A stretch of DNA of 21,887 nucleotides from Vicinamibacteria bacterium (GCA_025937075.1 JAICSD010000011.1:1-21887), one strand, 5' to 3'; positions 1 to 7,851 are shown, counted from the first letter of the stretch. A program made the numbers and translations. Notes: generated by a model not told the origin, from the letters alone.

Positions 1-1
1 C

Positions 2-76
2 GACGAGCGCGACGTCGTTCGCCACGCGCTCGTCCAGCAGATCGTGAAGGCCTACGAAGCATACGGGAGCAAGTAG
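2..76 (+). CDS. phoH: PhoH-like ATPase, C-terminal end only
   Basis: The window opens inside a gene. The frame starting at base 2 gives 24 residues and stops at TAG 74-76. The tail contains DVVRHALVQQIVKAYEAY, which resembles the conserved C-terminus of PhoH-family cytoplasmic P-loop ATPases (DVVRHPLVQ.I..AYE). ybeY follows 11 bases later, and phoH-ybeY-corC-era is a widely conserved gene order, which supports the call more than the short tail does. PhoH/YbeZ is thought to work with YbeY in RNA metabolism. The Walker motifs lie outside the window, so nothing can be said about their integrity. Confidence 0.75.
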   Translation, partial: DERDVVRHALVQQIVKAYEAYGSK

Positions 77-87
77 GCCGCGGCTTC

Positions 88-609
88 ATGGCACCAGTCA
101 GCAAGTCCCTCTGCGTCAGCATCACGGATGGTCGGGGGAACAGTGCCCGGGCCCCCGGATTGGCCGCCTGGCTGCAGCGGATCGCACCTCCGCGTGCGCG
201 CGGGCATCTTGCGATTGCTCTCGTGACCGACGCTCGGATCCGCTCGCTGAATCGCCGGTTCCGCCACATCGACAAACCAACGGACGTGCTGGCTTTTCCG
301 GCAGCTCTTCCGCCCGAAGGCGGACGCCACGCAGGTGAATCGAGATCCGTGGCTCCCGGCTTCAGCCGGAAGCACGATAAAGAGCTTGGCGACATCGTGA
401 TCTCGCTGCAGACCGCCCGCCGGCAGGCACGTGACGCTGGGCATCTCCTTGCGTCCGAGTTGAAGGTCCTTGCTCTACATGGGCTGCTGCACCTTCTGGG
501 TTACGATCACCACCAGCAAGCCGACCGGGCACGGATGAGGCGGATGGAGGCCCGCCTTCGCGTTGCGGGCGGGCTGCGCGCCGGCCTCATCGAGCGCGCG
601 GGATCATGA
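88..609 (+). CDS. ybeY: YbeY endoribonuclease / rRNA maturation factor
   Basis: YbeY is a zinc metallo-endoribonuclease acting in 16S rRNA 3' end maturation and ribosome quality control. The metal-binding signature HGLLHLLGYDHHQ is intact near residues 129-142, and the upstream family segments PTDVLAFP (64-71) and GDIVISL (101-107) are present. The 173-residue product is somewhat longer than typical members because of about 22 extra residues (74-95) between LAFP and GDIVIS. Those residues are encoded by an inverted pair of REP-like palindromes at 307-372 and are probably a surface loop. The start is ATG 88, just after the phoH stop. The stop TGA (607-609) overlaps the ATG of the next gene (606), implying translational coupling. 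Active-site residues are intact, so function is probably kept. Confidence 0.93.
   Translation: MAPVSKSLCVSITDGRGNSARAPGLAAWLQRIAPPRARGHLAIALVTDARIRSLNRRFRHIDKPTDVLAFPAALPPEGGRHAGESRSVAPGFSRKHDKELGDIVISLQTARRQARDAGHLLASELKVLALHGLLHLLGYDHHQQADRARMRRMEARLRVAGGLRAGLIERAGS
307..372 (+). repeat. REP-like doublet (inverted pair) inside ybeY
   Basis: Two palindromic units face each other. Unit A (307-330) contains CTTCCGCCCGAAGGCGGA followed by GCCAC. Unit B (349-372) begins GTGGC and continues CCGGCTTCAGCCGG. They are separated by 18 bases. The reverse complement of unit B matches the single copy at 16939-16966 at 25 of 28 positions. Each unit can form a short hairpin with a TGAA, CGAA or TTCA loop, and the pair could form one long hairpin. 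The 66-base span equals 22 codons, so the reading frame of ybeY is preserved. This layout is that of a REPIN (REP doublet). No RAYT transposase is visible in the window. Confidence 0.8.
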
Positions 610-1853
610 TCCCTCTTCTTCTTTTCCTGGTTGGCGTAGGCGCGGTCTACGTCGGAACCATCGAGACCGCGTTCAGCGCGATCATGAAGCTCTCGCTTCG
701 TCTGATGGCGGAGCGCGGCCGCGACGATCGCCTCGGCTCCTATCTCGACGATCCGATCCAGTTGTTCGTCCCTGCACGGCTGCTGCTGGGCTTGATGTTC
801 TCGCTTGCGACCGTGCTGCTCGCGGTCCTCATCGGGCGCTCCGGCGTGAACCTGACGTCCGTGGCAACGCTGCTCGCGTGCGTCGGGATCTACATCTTCG
901 TGTGCGAGCATCTGTTGCCGACGCTCATCGTCAGGAAGAATCCCGAAGCCGTGCTGGCCGCGATTCTGCCGCCGTTCAGTATGCTCGCGCGCGCGATGGC
1001 GCCGATATCCGGCGGCCTCATGCGTCTCCTGAACAACGGCCGCCCCGACCGCGCGGCGAACACGCCTGCCCCCGACGATCAGGAACAGGGCGAGGTGGCG
1101 CACGCGTATCTCGAAGCGGGCGAGGAGCAGGGCCTCATAGAACGCGACGAGCGCCGGCTGCTCCAATCGATCGTCGACTTCGGCGACACGCTGGTGCGCG
1201 AAGTGATGACCCCTCGGCCGGACATCGTTGCCATTCAGGCGCATGCGACGGTTGGCGACCTGCGCGCGCTCTTCAGGGAGCAGGAGTACTCGCGCTTTCC
1301 CGTCTATCAGGAGAATCTCGACAACATCGCGGGCGTGGTCTTCGTGAAGGACCTCATTCAGCTCGCCGACGTTACGGACGATCGTCAGCCGATCACGCCC
1401 CTGGTGAGGCCGATGACGTTCGTTCCCGAAACCAAGCGCGTTCCCGAGCTGCTGAAGGAGTTCCAGCGCAAGCAGGTCCAGATTGCGATCGTCGTGGACG
1501 AATACGGAGGAACCGCGGGTCTGGTGACGATCGAAGATCTGCTCGAGGAGATCGTCGGCGAAATTCGCGACGAGTACGACGTCGAGACCGAGCCCGTCGT
1601 CGACGAGGGCAACGGCTCGTACGTATTCAGCGCGAAGGTGAGCTTCGACGAAGTGCGCGAGCGGCTCGGCATCGACGTCGAGCCCGAAGGGTTCGAGACC
1701 GTTGGCGGCTACATCCTCACGCGTCTCGGGCGCGTGCCTGCGGTCGGGGAAACGTTCGAGCTGGACGGCATGGTCGTCGAAGTCCTCGAAGCCGAGCGCC
1801 GACGGATCCACAAAGTACGATTCCGGAAAGCACAACCCGTTTCGCTCCCCTAG
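606..1853 (+). CDS. CorC/HlyC-type CBS-domain membrane protein (CNNM family)
   Basis: This is a 415-residue inner-membrane protein with the CNNM/CorC architecture. Residues 1-140 form a hydrophobic DUF21-like region with several membrane segments (about 1-28, 56-78, 84-105, 115-140). Two CBS domains follow (about 198-320) with the signatures VREVMTPRPDI (197-207) and VVDEYGGTAGLVTIEDLL (296-313). A CorC_HlyC transporter-associated domain lies at about 330-410. Family members take part in Mg2+ (or Co2+) efflux and are often misnamed haemolysins. The ATG at 606 overlaps the ybeY stop, and era follows after seven bases, so the gene lies in the ybeY-corC-era cluster. The transported ion is inferred from the family. 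Confidence 0.88.
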   Translation: MIPLLLFLVGVGAVYVGTIETAFSAIMKLSLRLMAERGRDDRLGSYLDDPIQLFVPARLLLGLMFSLATVLLAVLIGRSGVNLTSVATLLACVGIYIFVCEHLLPTLIVRKNPEAVLAAILPPFSMLARAMAPISGGLMRLLNNGRPDRAANTPAPDDQEQGEVAHAYLEAGEEQGLIERDERRLLQSIVDFGDTLVREVMTPRPDIVAIQAHATVGDLRALFREQEYSRFPVYQENLDNIAGVVFVKDLIQLADVTDDRQPITPLVRPMTFVPETKRVPELLKEFQRKQVQIAIVVDEYGGTAGLVTIEDLLEEIVGEIRDEYDVETEPVVDEGNGSYVFSAKVSFDEVRERLGIDVEPEGFETVGGYILTRLGRVPAVGETFELDGMVVEVLEAERRRIHKVRFRKAQPVSLP

Positions 1854-1860
1854 AACATCC

Positions 1861-2751
1861 ATGCGGGCGGGCTTGGTATCGATCATCGGCCGTCCGAACG
1901 CGGGCAAGTCCACGCTCCTCAATCGCATCATCGGCACGAAGATCGCCATCGTCTCCGACAAGCCGCAGACAACGAGGACGCGCATTCTGGGGGCCAAGAA
2001 CTACCCGGACGGGCAGATCGTCTTCGTCGACACGCCGGGGATTCATCGGCCGCTGCACAGGATGAACGTCCGAATGGTGGACGCAGCCGTCGATACGCTG
2101 CGCGAAGTCGACCTCGTGCTCCTCGTGCACGACGCCTCCACGCGGCCGGGCAAAGGCGACGAGTACGTGTCGAAACTGCTGAAGGACGTCGACGTCCCGG
2201 TCATGCTCGTGCTGAACAAGATCGATCTGATCGCGAAGACGAAACTGCTGCCGGCGATCGATCAGCTTCGCCGATGGCACGAGTTCACCGATATCGTGCC
2301 CGTCTCGGCGGCGACAGGGGACGGCGTGGATCGTCTCGAATCTCTGCTGCTCCAGCACATGCCCGAAGGGGAGCCGCTTTATCCTGAGGACTTTCTGACC
2401 GACCAGCCCGAGCGCGTTCTTGCGGCGGAGACCGTCCGCGAAAAAGTGCTCCAGCACACGCGCGAGGAGTTGCCGTTTTCGACGGCCGTTGTCGTCGATC
2501 AGTTTCAGGAGCCCGAGAAACCGGGCGGCCTGATGAAGATCTGGTGCACGATCCTGGTGGAGCACGAGTCGCAGAAGCCGATCGTGATCGGCCGGGCGGG
2601 CGAGATGATCAAGCGCATCGGCACCGAAGCCCGTCAGGATCTCGAGCGGTTCTTCGGCGCGCGCCTCTTCCTCGACCTGCGCGTGAAAGTCAGGGCCAAC
2701 TGGCGGGACGACGAGCGGGTGCTCGACGACCTCGGCCTCCCGCGGCGCTGA
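1861..2751 (+). CDS. era: GTPase Era
   Basis: Era is an essential GTPase that binds the 3' end of 16S rRNA and acts in 30S ribosome assembly. All GTPase motifs are present: G1 GRPNAGKST (10-18), the switch segment VSDKPQTTR, G3 DTPG (57-60), G4 NKID (119-122) and G5 SAA near 149. The C-terminal KH domain carries GRAGEMIKRIGTEAR. The 296-residue length is normal for the family. The frame is open upstream to 1702, but the ATG at 1861 gives the expected N-terminus (MRAGLVSIIGRPN) and sits seven bases after the preceding stop, so the longer form is rejected. The gene belongs to the phoH-ybeY-corC-era cluster. Confidence 0.96.
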   Translation: MRAGLVSIIGRPNAGKSTLLNRIIGTKIAIVSDKPQTTRTRILGAKNYPDGQIVFVDTPGIHRPLHRMNVRMVDAAVDTLREVDLVLLVHDASTRPGKGDEYVSKLLKDVDVPVMLVLNKIDLIAKTKLLPAIDQLRRWHEFTDIVPVSAATGDGVDRLESLLLQHMPEGEPLYPEDFLTDQPERVLAAETVREKVLQHTREELPFSTAVVVDQFQEPEKPGGLMKIWCTILVEHESQKPIVIGRAGEMIKRIGTEARQDLERFFGARLFLDLRVKVRANWRDDERVLDDLGLPRR

Positions 2752-2758
2752 ATTTCCT

Positions 2759-2784
2759 GGAACTTTTCACCCGACAAAACTGAA
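2759..2784 (+). promoter_or_regulatory. Candidate ECF-type promoter before the sigma factor gene
   Basis: GGAACTT at 2759-2765 matches the -35 element recognised by many ECF (sigma-E-like) factors. ACTGAA at 2779-2784, 13 bases further on, resembles the TCTGA-type -10 element. A start of transcription near 2790 would fall at or after the upstream in-frame GTG/ATG pair (2788, 2791) and would favour translation from ATG 2815. This would make the sigma gene autoregulated. It is inference from two short matches. Confidence 0.4.
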
Positions 2785-2814
2785 TACGTGATGCCGGCGT
2801 CAAACCGGCACTGT

Positions 2815-3399
2815 ATGACCCCGCCCGAACGGTCCGACGACGAGTTGATGGCGGCGATCGCGGAAGGCGACCGTGAGGCATTTGCGGCGCTGTACCGGCG
2901 AATTCGGCCCGCCATCTATCGCTTCGCACTGCACATGACGGGCGGATGCGCCTCCGCCGAGGACGTGGCGCAAGACGTGTTCATGGCCGTGATTCGCGAT
3001 GCGCGCCGCTACCGCCCGGGGCGGGCGGGAGTCGTTCCGTGGCTGCTGGGCATCGCGCGAAACCACGCGCGGCGGCGCTCATCGCACGACAGCCGGCTCG
3101 AGCCGCTGCCGGACGACGTGGAGGCGCTGGACGCGCACGCGGATCAATTGAGCTCCATGGCGCGGGACCGGCAGATAGAAGAGGTCCGGACTGCGCTGAG
3201 CCGCCTGCCCGTTGTCTATCGCGAGGTCGTCGTGATGTGCGACATCGAGGAGTTGAGCTACGCAGACGCCGCCGCGGCGATTGGGTGCGCGATTGGAACG
3301 GTCCGCTCGCGCCTGCACCGCGGGCGTGGCCTGCTGGCGTCGCGGCTGAAGCGAGAGCGCGAGCTCGCGCACCGGCCGCTGCCGGGTTGGATCTTATGA
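2815..3399 (+). CDS. ECF-family RNA polymerase sigma factor
   Basis: This product of about 194 residues has a sigma-70 region 2 (about 19-85, with SAEDVAQDVFMAVI) and a region 4 helix-turn-helix (about 121-178, LSRLPVVYREVVVMCDIEE then SYADAAAAIGCAIGTVRSRL). Regions 1 and 3 are absent, which defines the ECF group. It would direct RNA polymerase to a small regulon. In-frame alternative starts lie at GTG 2788 and ATG 2791. None has a clear ribosome binding site; 2815 is preferred because the N-terminus MTPPERSDDELM is family-like and the candidate promoter would start transcription near 2790. The stop (3397-3399) overlaps the ATG of the next gene, the usual arrangement for a sigma factor and its regulator. 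Confidence 0.9.
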   Translation: MTPPERSDDELMAAIAEGDREAFAALYRRIRPAIYRFALHMTGGCASAEDVAQDVFMAVIRDARRYRPGRAGVVPWLLGIARNHARRRSSHDSRLEPLPDDVEALDAHADQLSSMARDRQIEEVRTALSRLPVVYREVVVMCDIEELSYADAAAAIGCAIGTVRSRLHRGRGLLASRLKRERELAHRPLPGWIL

Positions 3400-3875
3400 A
3401 TCGCCGCACCATCACCGAAAGCGAGCTGCCCGAGCAGCTACGCCGGATCGGCCGCCGAACGGCCGTGCCGCCCGTGGACCCCGAGCGTGAGGCCCGGCTG
3501 CTGGCGGCGTTCGATGCGTCGCAGCAAGTGTCGAGCACCTCGAAGCGCGGCATCTGGTGGATGACCGGCCTCGCGGCGGCGGCATCGCTGCTCGTCGCCT
3601 TCGCGATTACGTCCGTGCGGCCGCTGCAGCGTGGTGTCGTTTCGGACCCGGTCAGCCTGCAGTCGCCGGCTGTCGCCTTCGGCGAGTTCGTCCCCTGGCC
3701 GGGAACGTCCCGTCTTCCGCCGCTCGAGAGCGGCGAATTGTTGCGCGTCCAGTTGCCGGTCTCGGTCCTGCCGTCGCTCGGCCTGATTCCGCCGTCGACG
3801 CGAGCGACGTCGGTTCGGGCAGACGTGCTCGTCGGGCAGGACGGTCTGACGCGCGCGGTCAGGCTCGTGGACTGA
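3396..3875 (+). CDS. Single-pass membrane protein in the anti-sigma factor position
   Basis: This 159-residue protein has a soluble N-terminal part (1-50), one membrane helix at about 53-74 (tryptophan- and alanine-rich) and a C-terminal part that would lie outside the cytoplasm. Its last 55 residues include LLRVQLPVSVLPSLG and ADVLVGQDGLTRAVRLV, a pattern seen in acidobacterial proteins encoded next to ECF sigma factors. The start ATG 3396 overlaps the sigma stop by four bases (ATGA), so the two are probably translationally coupled. Topology and position suggest an anti-sigma factor, but the zinc-binding HxxxCxxC motif of classical ZAS domains is absent. The role is therefore inferred from context. 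Confidence 0.72.
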   Translation: MNRRTITESELPEQLRRIGRRTAVPPVDPEREARLLAAFDASQQVSSTSKRGIWWMTGLAAAASLLVAFAITSVRPLQRGVVSDPVSLQSPAVAFGEFVPWPGTSRLPPLESGELLRVQLPVSVLPSLGLIPPSTRATSVRADVLVGQDGLTRAVRLVD

Positions 3876-3881
3876 TGAGAT

Positions 3882-3886
3882 GGAGG
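3882..3886 (+). promoter_or_regulatory. Shine-Dalgarno site that fixes the start at 3892
   Basis: GGAGG lies five bases before ATG 3892. An in-frame ATG at 3880 overlaps the site itself, so it is an unlikely start. The choice of 3892 also yields a clean signal peptide. Confidence 0.75.
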
Positions 3887-3891
3887 CAATC

Positions 3892-4710
3892 ATGAAATCC
3901 ACTGTTACAGGTGCGGTGCTCGTCCTCACCAGCGCGGCGGTTGTGTCCGCGCAGAACCCGTCGCTCGAACAGATGAAACGACAGGCCGAGGAGAAGCAGA
4001 TGTACCTCTTCCAGCCCCGGGTGCCGCTCGAACGCAGCGTGACGGGCGCCCCCTATTCGGCGGAGGTCGTCACCGAAACGAATCAGTCGCTTGCTGACGG
4101 CAACCACATCAGCCGCCGGACTACAGGACGCGTGTACCGTGATGGTGAAGGGCGGACACGGCGGGAAGAAGATCGACAGGACGGCAGCGTCGCGATCTCT
4201 ATCGTCGATCCGGTGGCCGGCGTCTCGTATTCCCTGGAGCCCGAGCAGCGGATTGCGTGGCAGACATCGACGCGGGCCAGCGTTGAAATCATGAAGAAGC
4301 TGGAAGCGCGCAAGAAGGAGGTCGACAACCTGCAACGCAGGCGCGAGGCGGAGATGGCCACGGCCAGGATCGCGGGGGGGAGGCTGGAACGCGGCCCTGC
4401 ACAGGAAGAGCACGCGGAAGGGCCGCTCGAGCGCAAAATGCTCGAAGGGATTCAAGTCGAAGGGCGCCGGAACACCACGACGATTCGCGCCGGAGCCATC
4501 GGCAACGATCTGCCGATCACGATTACGTCCGAGGAATGGAGCTCTCCTGATCTGAAGCTCCTGGTGCTGACGCGCCACTCCGATCCGCGTAGTGGCGACA
4601 CGACATATCGGTTGACGAACATCGTCCGGGCGGAGCCCGATCCGTCCCTGTTCCAGGTTCCAGCGGGCTACACCGTGAAGGAGACGGGAATCCGAAAGCC
4701 CGAAGACTGA
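3892..4710 (+). CDS. Secreted protein of unknown function, acidobacterial type
   Basis: This is a 272-residue product with a signal peptide (1-20, cleavage probably after VVSA). The mature part has the segment PYSAEVVTETNQSLADGNH (54-72) followed by a G-x-VYRDGEGRTRRE segment, and near the C-terminus AGAIGNDLPITITSE, SSPDLKLLVLTRHSDPR and TTYRLTNIVRAEPDPSLFQVP. These recur in a family of uncharacterised periplasmic or secreted proteins that I associate with Acidobacteriota. A charged, probably helical stretch (about 130-180) separates the two conserved parts. It follows the sigma and membrane protein genes by 16 bases, so it probably belongs to their operon and may be a target or sensor partner. 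No catalytic motif is recognised. Confidence 0.8.
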   Translation: MKSTVTGAVLVLTSAAVVSAQNPSLEQMKRQAEEKQMYLFQPRVPLERSVTGAPYSAEVVTETNQSLADGNHISRRTTGRVYRDGEGRTRREEDRQDGSVAISIVDPVAGVSYSLEPEQRIAWQTSTRASVEIMKKLEARKKEVDNLQRRREAEMATARIAGGRLERGPAQEEHAEGPLERKMLEGIQVEGRRNTTTIRAGAIGNDLPITITSEEWSSPDLKLLVLTRHSDPRSGDTTYRLTNIVRAEPDPSLFQVPAGYTVKETGIRKPED

Positions 4711-4721
4711 AGTCGTCAGGT

Positions 4722-4727
4722 TACAAT
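4722..4727 (+). promoter_or_regulatory. Candidate -10 element for a leaderless mgtE transcript
   Basis: TACAAT matches the TATAAT consensus at five of six positions and ends six bases before the GTG start at 4734. Transcription from the usual distance would begin at or next to the start codon. There is no good -35 element and no Shine-Dalgarno site, which fits a leaderless message. Confidence 0.4.
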
Positions 4728-4733
4728 TCCGCT

Positions 4734-6104
4734 GTGGCTCAGCGGAAGATTGACGTCGTCCTCGATTCCGTCAAGCGCCTGATTCGTATCGGCGCAACGG
4801 CGAATCTCGTCAATCTGCTCCAGAAACAGCACCCCGCCGATCTCGCCCAGGTCTTCACGGAACTGGGCGAGAAGGACCGCACCACCGCCTTCACGCTCCT
4901 CGTCGAACGCAACAGCAAGCTCGCGATGGAGGCGCTCAGCGAGCTAGGGCCCGAAGCGGGCGCCGCCCTGCTGGCCGACCGGCCCGCCGAAGAAATCGCC
5001 CGCATGCTGCACGAACTGCCGTCGGACGATGCGGCGGCGGTGCTGGACTATCTGCCCGAGGAGCTGCGTGCGTCCGTCCTCGAGCTGATTGAGAAGCGCC
5101 CGGGCGACGAGGTCGGCGAGCTGCTCGAATATCCCGAGCAGACGGCCGGCCGCATCATGAACCCGAAGGTCTTCGCGCTTTCGGAGGACATGACCGTCGG
5201 CGAGTCGATCACGGCCCTCCAGGGATCCCGCGACGTCGAGATGGTGTTCTATCTCTACGTCGTCGACGGCCGCCGGCATCTGGTTGGCGTCGTCTCGCTC
5301 CGCAGGCTGCTGCTCGTCCCGCCGTCCACGCCCCTCAAGCGGATCATGACGACGGACTTGATCAGCGTCCGTGTCGACATGGATCAGGAGGAGGTGGCGC
5401 GACAGGTCGCGTCCTACAACCTGCTCGCGATTCCCGTCGTCGACGAAGAGAACAAGCTCGTCGGCGTCATTACGGTCGATGACGTAATCGACGTCATCAA
5501 GGACGAGGCGACCGAAGACATCTACCGGCTGGCCGGCGTCTCCACCGACGAGCGCGTGTTCACGCGGCCGATTGAATCGCTGCGAAAGCGGTTGCCGTGG
5601 CTCGTGATCAATCTCGGGACGGCATTCATCGCGGTTGCGGTCGTCGGCCTGTTCGAAGGAAGCATCGGTCTCGTTCCGGCGCTCGCCGTCCTGATGCCCG
5701 TCGTGGCGGGAATGGGGGGCAATGCGGCGACCCAGACGCTGACGGTGATTGTCCGCGGCATCGCCCTCGGCGAGCTGACGTGGAGCAACAGCCGAAAGGC
5801 GCTGCTGAAGGAAGTGCTGGTTGGGCTTGGAAACGGTTTCGCGTGCGGCGCGCTGGCGGCCGTGACCGCGGCGCTCGTAAAGCAGAGCCCGATCCTTGGT
5901 CTCATTCTGGCGCTGGCGATGATCATCAACATGTTCGTCGCCGGCGTGGCGGGGACGCTCATCCCGATCGGACTGCGGGCGCTGAAGGTCGATCCGGCGC
6001 TTGCCTCATCCGTGATCATCACCACGTTTACCGACGTGTTCGGCTTCTTCTCCTTCCTGGGGCTCGGCACGCTCTTCATCAGATATCTGCACCGACCGGG
6101 GTAG
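4734..6104 (+). CDS. mgtE: Magnesium channel/transporter MgtE
   Basis: MgtE is a homodimeric Mg2+ channel of the inner membrane, gated by cytoplasmic Mg2+. The 456 residues show the full architecture: N-terminal superhelical domain (about 10-135), two CBS domains (about 136-260), a connecting plug helix (near 265-285) and five membrane segments (about 285-452). Signature stretches are PVVAGMGGNAATQTLTV (322-338) in the pore and TTFTDVFGFFSFLGLG (430-445), whose aspartate (434) lies in the expected ion-selectivity position. The start is GTG 4734 without a Shine-Dalgarno site, and a -10-like TACAAT lies just upstream. The gene stands 23 bases after the secreted protein and 15 bases before recO. 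Confidence 0.95.
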   Translation: MAQRKIDVVLDSVKRLIRIGATANLVNLLQKQHPADLAQVFTELGEKDRTTAFTLLVERNSKLAMEALSELGPEAGAALLADRPAEEIARMLHELPSDDAAAVLDYLPEELRASVLELIEKRPGDEVGELLEYPEQTAGRIMNPKVFALSEDMTVGESITALQGSRDVEMVFYLYVVDGRRHLVGVVSLRRLLLVPPSTPLKRIMTTDLISVRVDMDQEEVARQVASYNLLAIPVVDEENKLVGVITVDDVIDVIKDEATEDIYRLAGVSTDERVFTRPIESLRKRLPWLVINLGTAFIAVAVVGLFEGSIGLVPALAVLMPVVAGMGGNAATQTLTVIVRGIALGELTWSNSRKALLKEVLVGLGNGFACGALAAVTAALVKQSPILGLILALAMIINMFVAGVAGTLIPIGLRALKVDPALASSVIITTFTDVFGFFSFLGLGTLFIRYLHRPG

Positions 6105-6107
6105 AAT
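6102..6107 (+). promoter_or_regulatory. Candidate -10 element before recO
   Basis: TAGAAT matches TATAAT at five of six positions, overlaps the mgtE stop codon and ends 12 bases before ATG 6120. Transcription would give a leader of only a few bases. No convincing -35 element is seen, so this is weak. Confidence 0.3.
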
Positions 6108-6119
6108 GTTCTGATCCGC

Positions 6120-6914
6120 ATGCCCGTTTACACGTCCGAAGCGCTGGTCCTGCGCACCTACAAGCTGGGCGAGGCGGATCGCATTGTCGTGTTTCTGACG
6201 AAGGATCGCGGGAAGAAGCGAGGGGTCGCCAAAGGGGCGCGGCGGCCACGCTCGCGGTTCACGGCCGCGCTGGAGCCGATGACGCGCGCGGCGGTGGCGT
6301 ATTACGAGCGCGAGCTGCGCGATCTGGTCCGGATCAACTACGTCGAGCCGCAGTGCAGTCCGCTGCAGGCGGCCGAACGCGTCGATCGCAGCGAGTCGGC
6401 GCTCGGACACGTCGGGTACTTCGCGGAGTTGATCGACGAGTGGGCGCCCGAAGCGCACGCGGACGAGCGGCTCTATCGTCTGGGCGCGTCGATCATCGAG
6501 GCGCTCGCGTCGGGCGTGCCTGTTGCGCCGCTGGCGCGCTATTTCGAGTTCTGGCTGTTGAGGCTCCAGGGCGTCTATCCGACGCTCTCGGCGTGTCCGG
6601 AATGCAGCGGCCCATTCGATGGGGGCGCCGCGATGCCGCCGCGCGAGCATCAGTTCGTCTGCCGGCGCTGTGCGCCGCCGGCGGGGGGGACGATCGTGTC
6701 CGTTGACGCGCTGAAGTTTCTGCGCGCGGCGTCGGCTGCCGCGCCGGATGCGCTGCCGTCGATTCCACTCGACGCCGCCGCATCGCGCGAGCTGGAGACG
6801 GCGCACCGCCGGCTGATCAACGTGCATCTGGAAAAGGAGCTCAAGTCCACGCGCGTGCTGCGCGCGCTCCGCGTTGACGCCGGCCACGGAACGGAGCCGA
6901 CGGCCACCCGCTAG
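6120..6914 (+). CDS. recO: DNA repair protein RecO
   Basis: RecO anneals single-stranded DNA and, with RecR and RecF, loads RecA in the RecFOR recombination pathway. The 264-residue length is usual. The N-terminal OB fold contains [21 protein letters not shown] and the basic segment [16 protein letters not shown] (32-47). A C4 zinc finger is complete, with cysteines at 159, 162, 181 and 184 (CPEC...CRRC). The start is ATG 6120, 15 bases after the mgtE stop. glyQ begins one base after the recO stop, so these genes are probably co-transcribed. Confidence 0.93.
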   Translation: MPVYTSEALVLRTYKLGEADRIVVFLTKDRGKKRGVAKGARRPRSRFTAALEPMTRAAVAYYERELRDLVRINYVEPQCSPLQAAERVDRSESALGHVGYFAELIDEWAPEAHADERLYRLGASIIEALASGVPVAPLARYFEFWLLRLQGVYPTLSACPECSGPFDGGAAMPPREHQFVCRRCAPPAGGTIVSVDALKFLRAASAAAPDALPSIPLDAAASRELETAHRRLINVHLEKELKSTRVLRALRVDAGHGTEPTATR

Positions 6915-6915
6915 C

Positions 6916-7851
6916 ATGGTTACACTGCAACAGCTCATCTTCAAACTGTCGGAGTTCTGGGCCTCGCACGGCTGCGTCCTCCAGCAGCCGCTCGATATCG
7001 AGATGGGCGCGGGCACGATGCACCCCGAGACGTTCCTGCGCGTGCTCGGCCCCGCGCCGTGGAGCGTCGCCTACGTCCAGCCCTCGCGGCGCCCCGCGGA
7101 CGGCCGCTTCGGCGAGAACCCGAACCGCCTGTTCAAGCACCAGCAGTTCCAGGTGATTCTCAAGCCGGCCCCCGACGAAGTGCAGCAGCTGTATCTCCAG
7201 AGTCTGGAGGCTTGCGGCATCGATCTCCGTGCGCACGACGTCCGCTTCGAGGAGGACAACTGGGAATCGCCCACGCTCGGCGCGTGGGGCATCGGCTGGC
7301 AGGTGCTGTTCGACGGCCAGGAGATCACGCAGTTCACCTATTTCCAGCAGGCCGGAGGGCTCGATCTCTCGCCGATCTCCGTCGAGCTGACGTATGGGAT
7401 CGAGCGCTTCGCGATGGCGCTGCAGGACGTCGATAACGTCTTCGATCTCGAGTGGGCGCCGGGCGTGAAGTATCGCGACGTGCGCCACCGCGATGAGGTG
7501 GAGCAGTCGAAGTACGCGTTCGGCCAGATCGACATGCCGCCAGCGGAGCTGAATCGGATTCACCGCGAGCTGTTCGAGCAGTACTACAACCTGGCGACGA
7601 CGCTGCTGCGATCGGGCCTCGTGCTGCCCGCGCTCGATTACTGCCTGAAGTGCTCGCACATGTTCAACCTGCTCGATTCGAGCGGCGGCATCGGCGTCAC
7701 CGAACGGATGGCGTTCATCCTCCGGGTCCGACAGCTCGCGGTGGCGATCGCGAAGAAGTGGGCGGGGGTCGAGGAGGAGGAGCGAGTCCCGGCTCCGGTC
7801 ACTGACGGATCTCACGCAGAGGTCGCGGAGGGCGAGAGGGCGCAGAGATGA
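6916..7851 (+). CDS. glyQ: Glycyl-tRNA synthetase alpha subunit
   Basis: GlyQ is the catalytic (aminoacylation) alpha subunit of the bacterial alpha2beta2 glycyl-tRNA synthetase. Recognised segments include [60 protein letters not shown] and [16 protein letters not shown]. The product has 311 residues. The core ends near residue 286, and about 25 residues follow that are not part of the usual protein. The last 13 (299-311, [13 protein letters not shown]) are encoded by a dispersed repeat that also supplies the TGA stop (7849-7851). The start is ATG 6916, one base after recO; the frame is open to 6874, but that would overlap recO and add non-family residues. glyS follows after 68 bases. Confidence 0.95.
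   Translation: MVTLQQLIFKLSEFWASHGCVLQQPLDIEMGAGTMHPETFLRVLGPAPWSVAYVQPSRRPADGRFGENPNRLFKHQQFQVILKPAPDEVQQLYLQSLEACGIDLRAHDVRFEEDNWESPTLGAWGIGWQVLFDGQEITQFTYFQQAGGLDLSPISVELTYGIERFAMALQDVDNVFDLEWAPGVKYRDVRHRDEVEQSKYAFGQIDMPPAELNRIHRELFEQYYNLATTLLRSGLVLPALDYCLKCSHMFNLLDSSGGIGVTERMAFILRVRQLAVAIAKKWAGVEEEERVPAPVTDGSHAEVAEGERAQR
7810..7850 (+). repeat. CGCAGAG-type dispersed repeat forming the 3' end of glyQ
   Basis: The stretch reads CTCACGCAGAGGTCGCGGAG, then GGCGAGAGGGCGCAGAGATG, built from diverged 7-8 base units around CGCAGAG/CGGAGGG. Sequences of this form (on the other strand, CTCTGCG...CTCTGCGTGAG) recur between genes in many large GC-rich genomes. That statement is from memory, not from a search. 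Here it has become coding sequence for the GlyQ tail. Confidence 0.6.

Noticed and set aside
507..1997. Open frames on both strands through the corC-like gene (about 500 residues each)
   Set aside because: They are Arg/Ala-rich shadow frames without recognisable domains. The corC-like frame has clear CBS motifs.
4736..4794. tRNA-like pieces: TGGCTCAGCGG resembling a D-arm and GCGCC-TGATTCGTATC-GGCGC resembling a T-arm
   Set aside because: No acceptor stem or anticodon arm can be drawn around them, and the bases are the first codons of mgtE, which explain the sequence.
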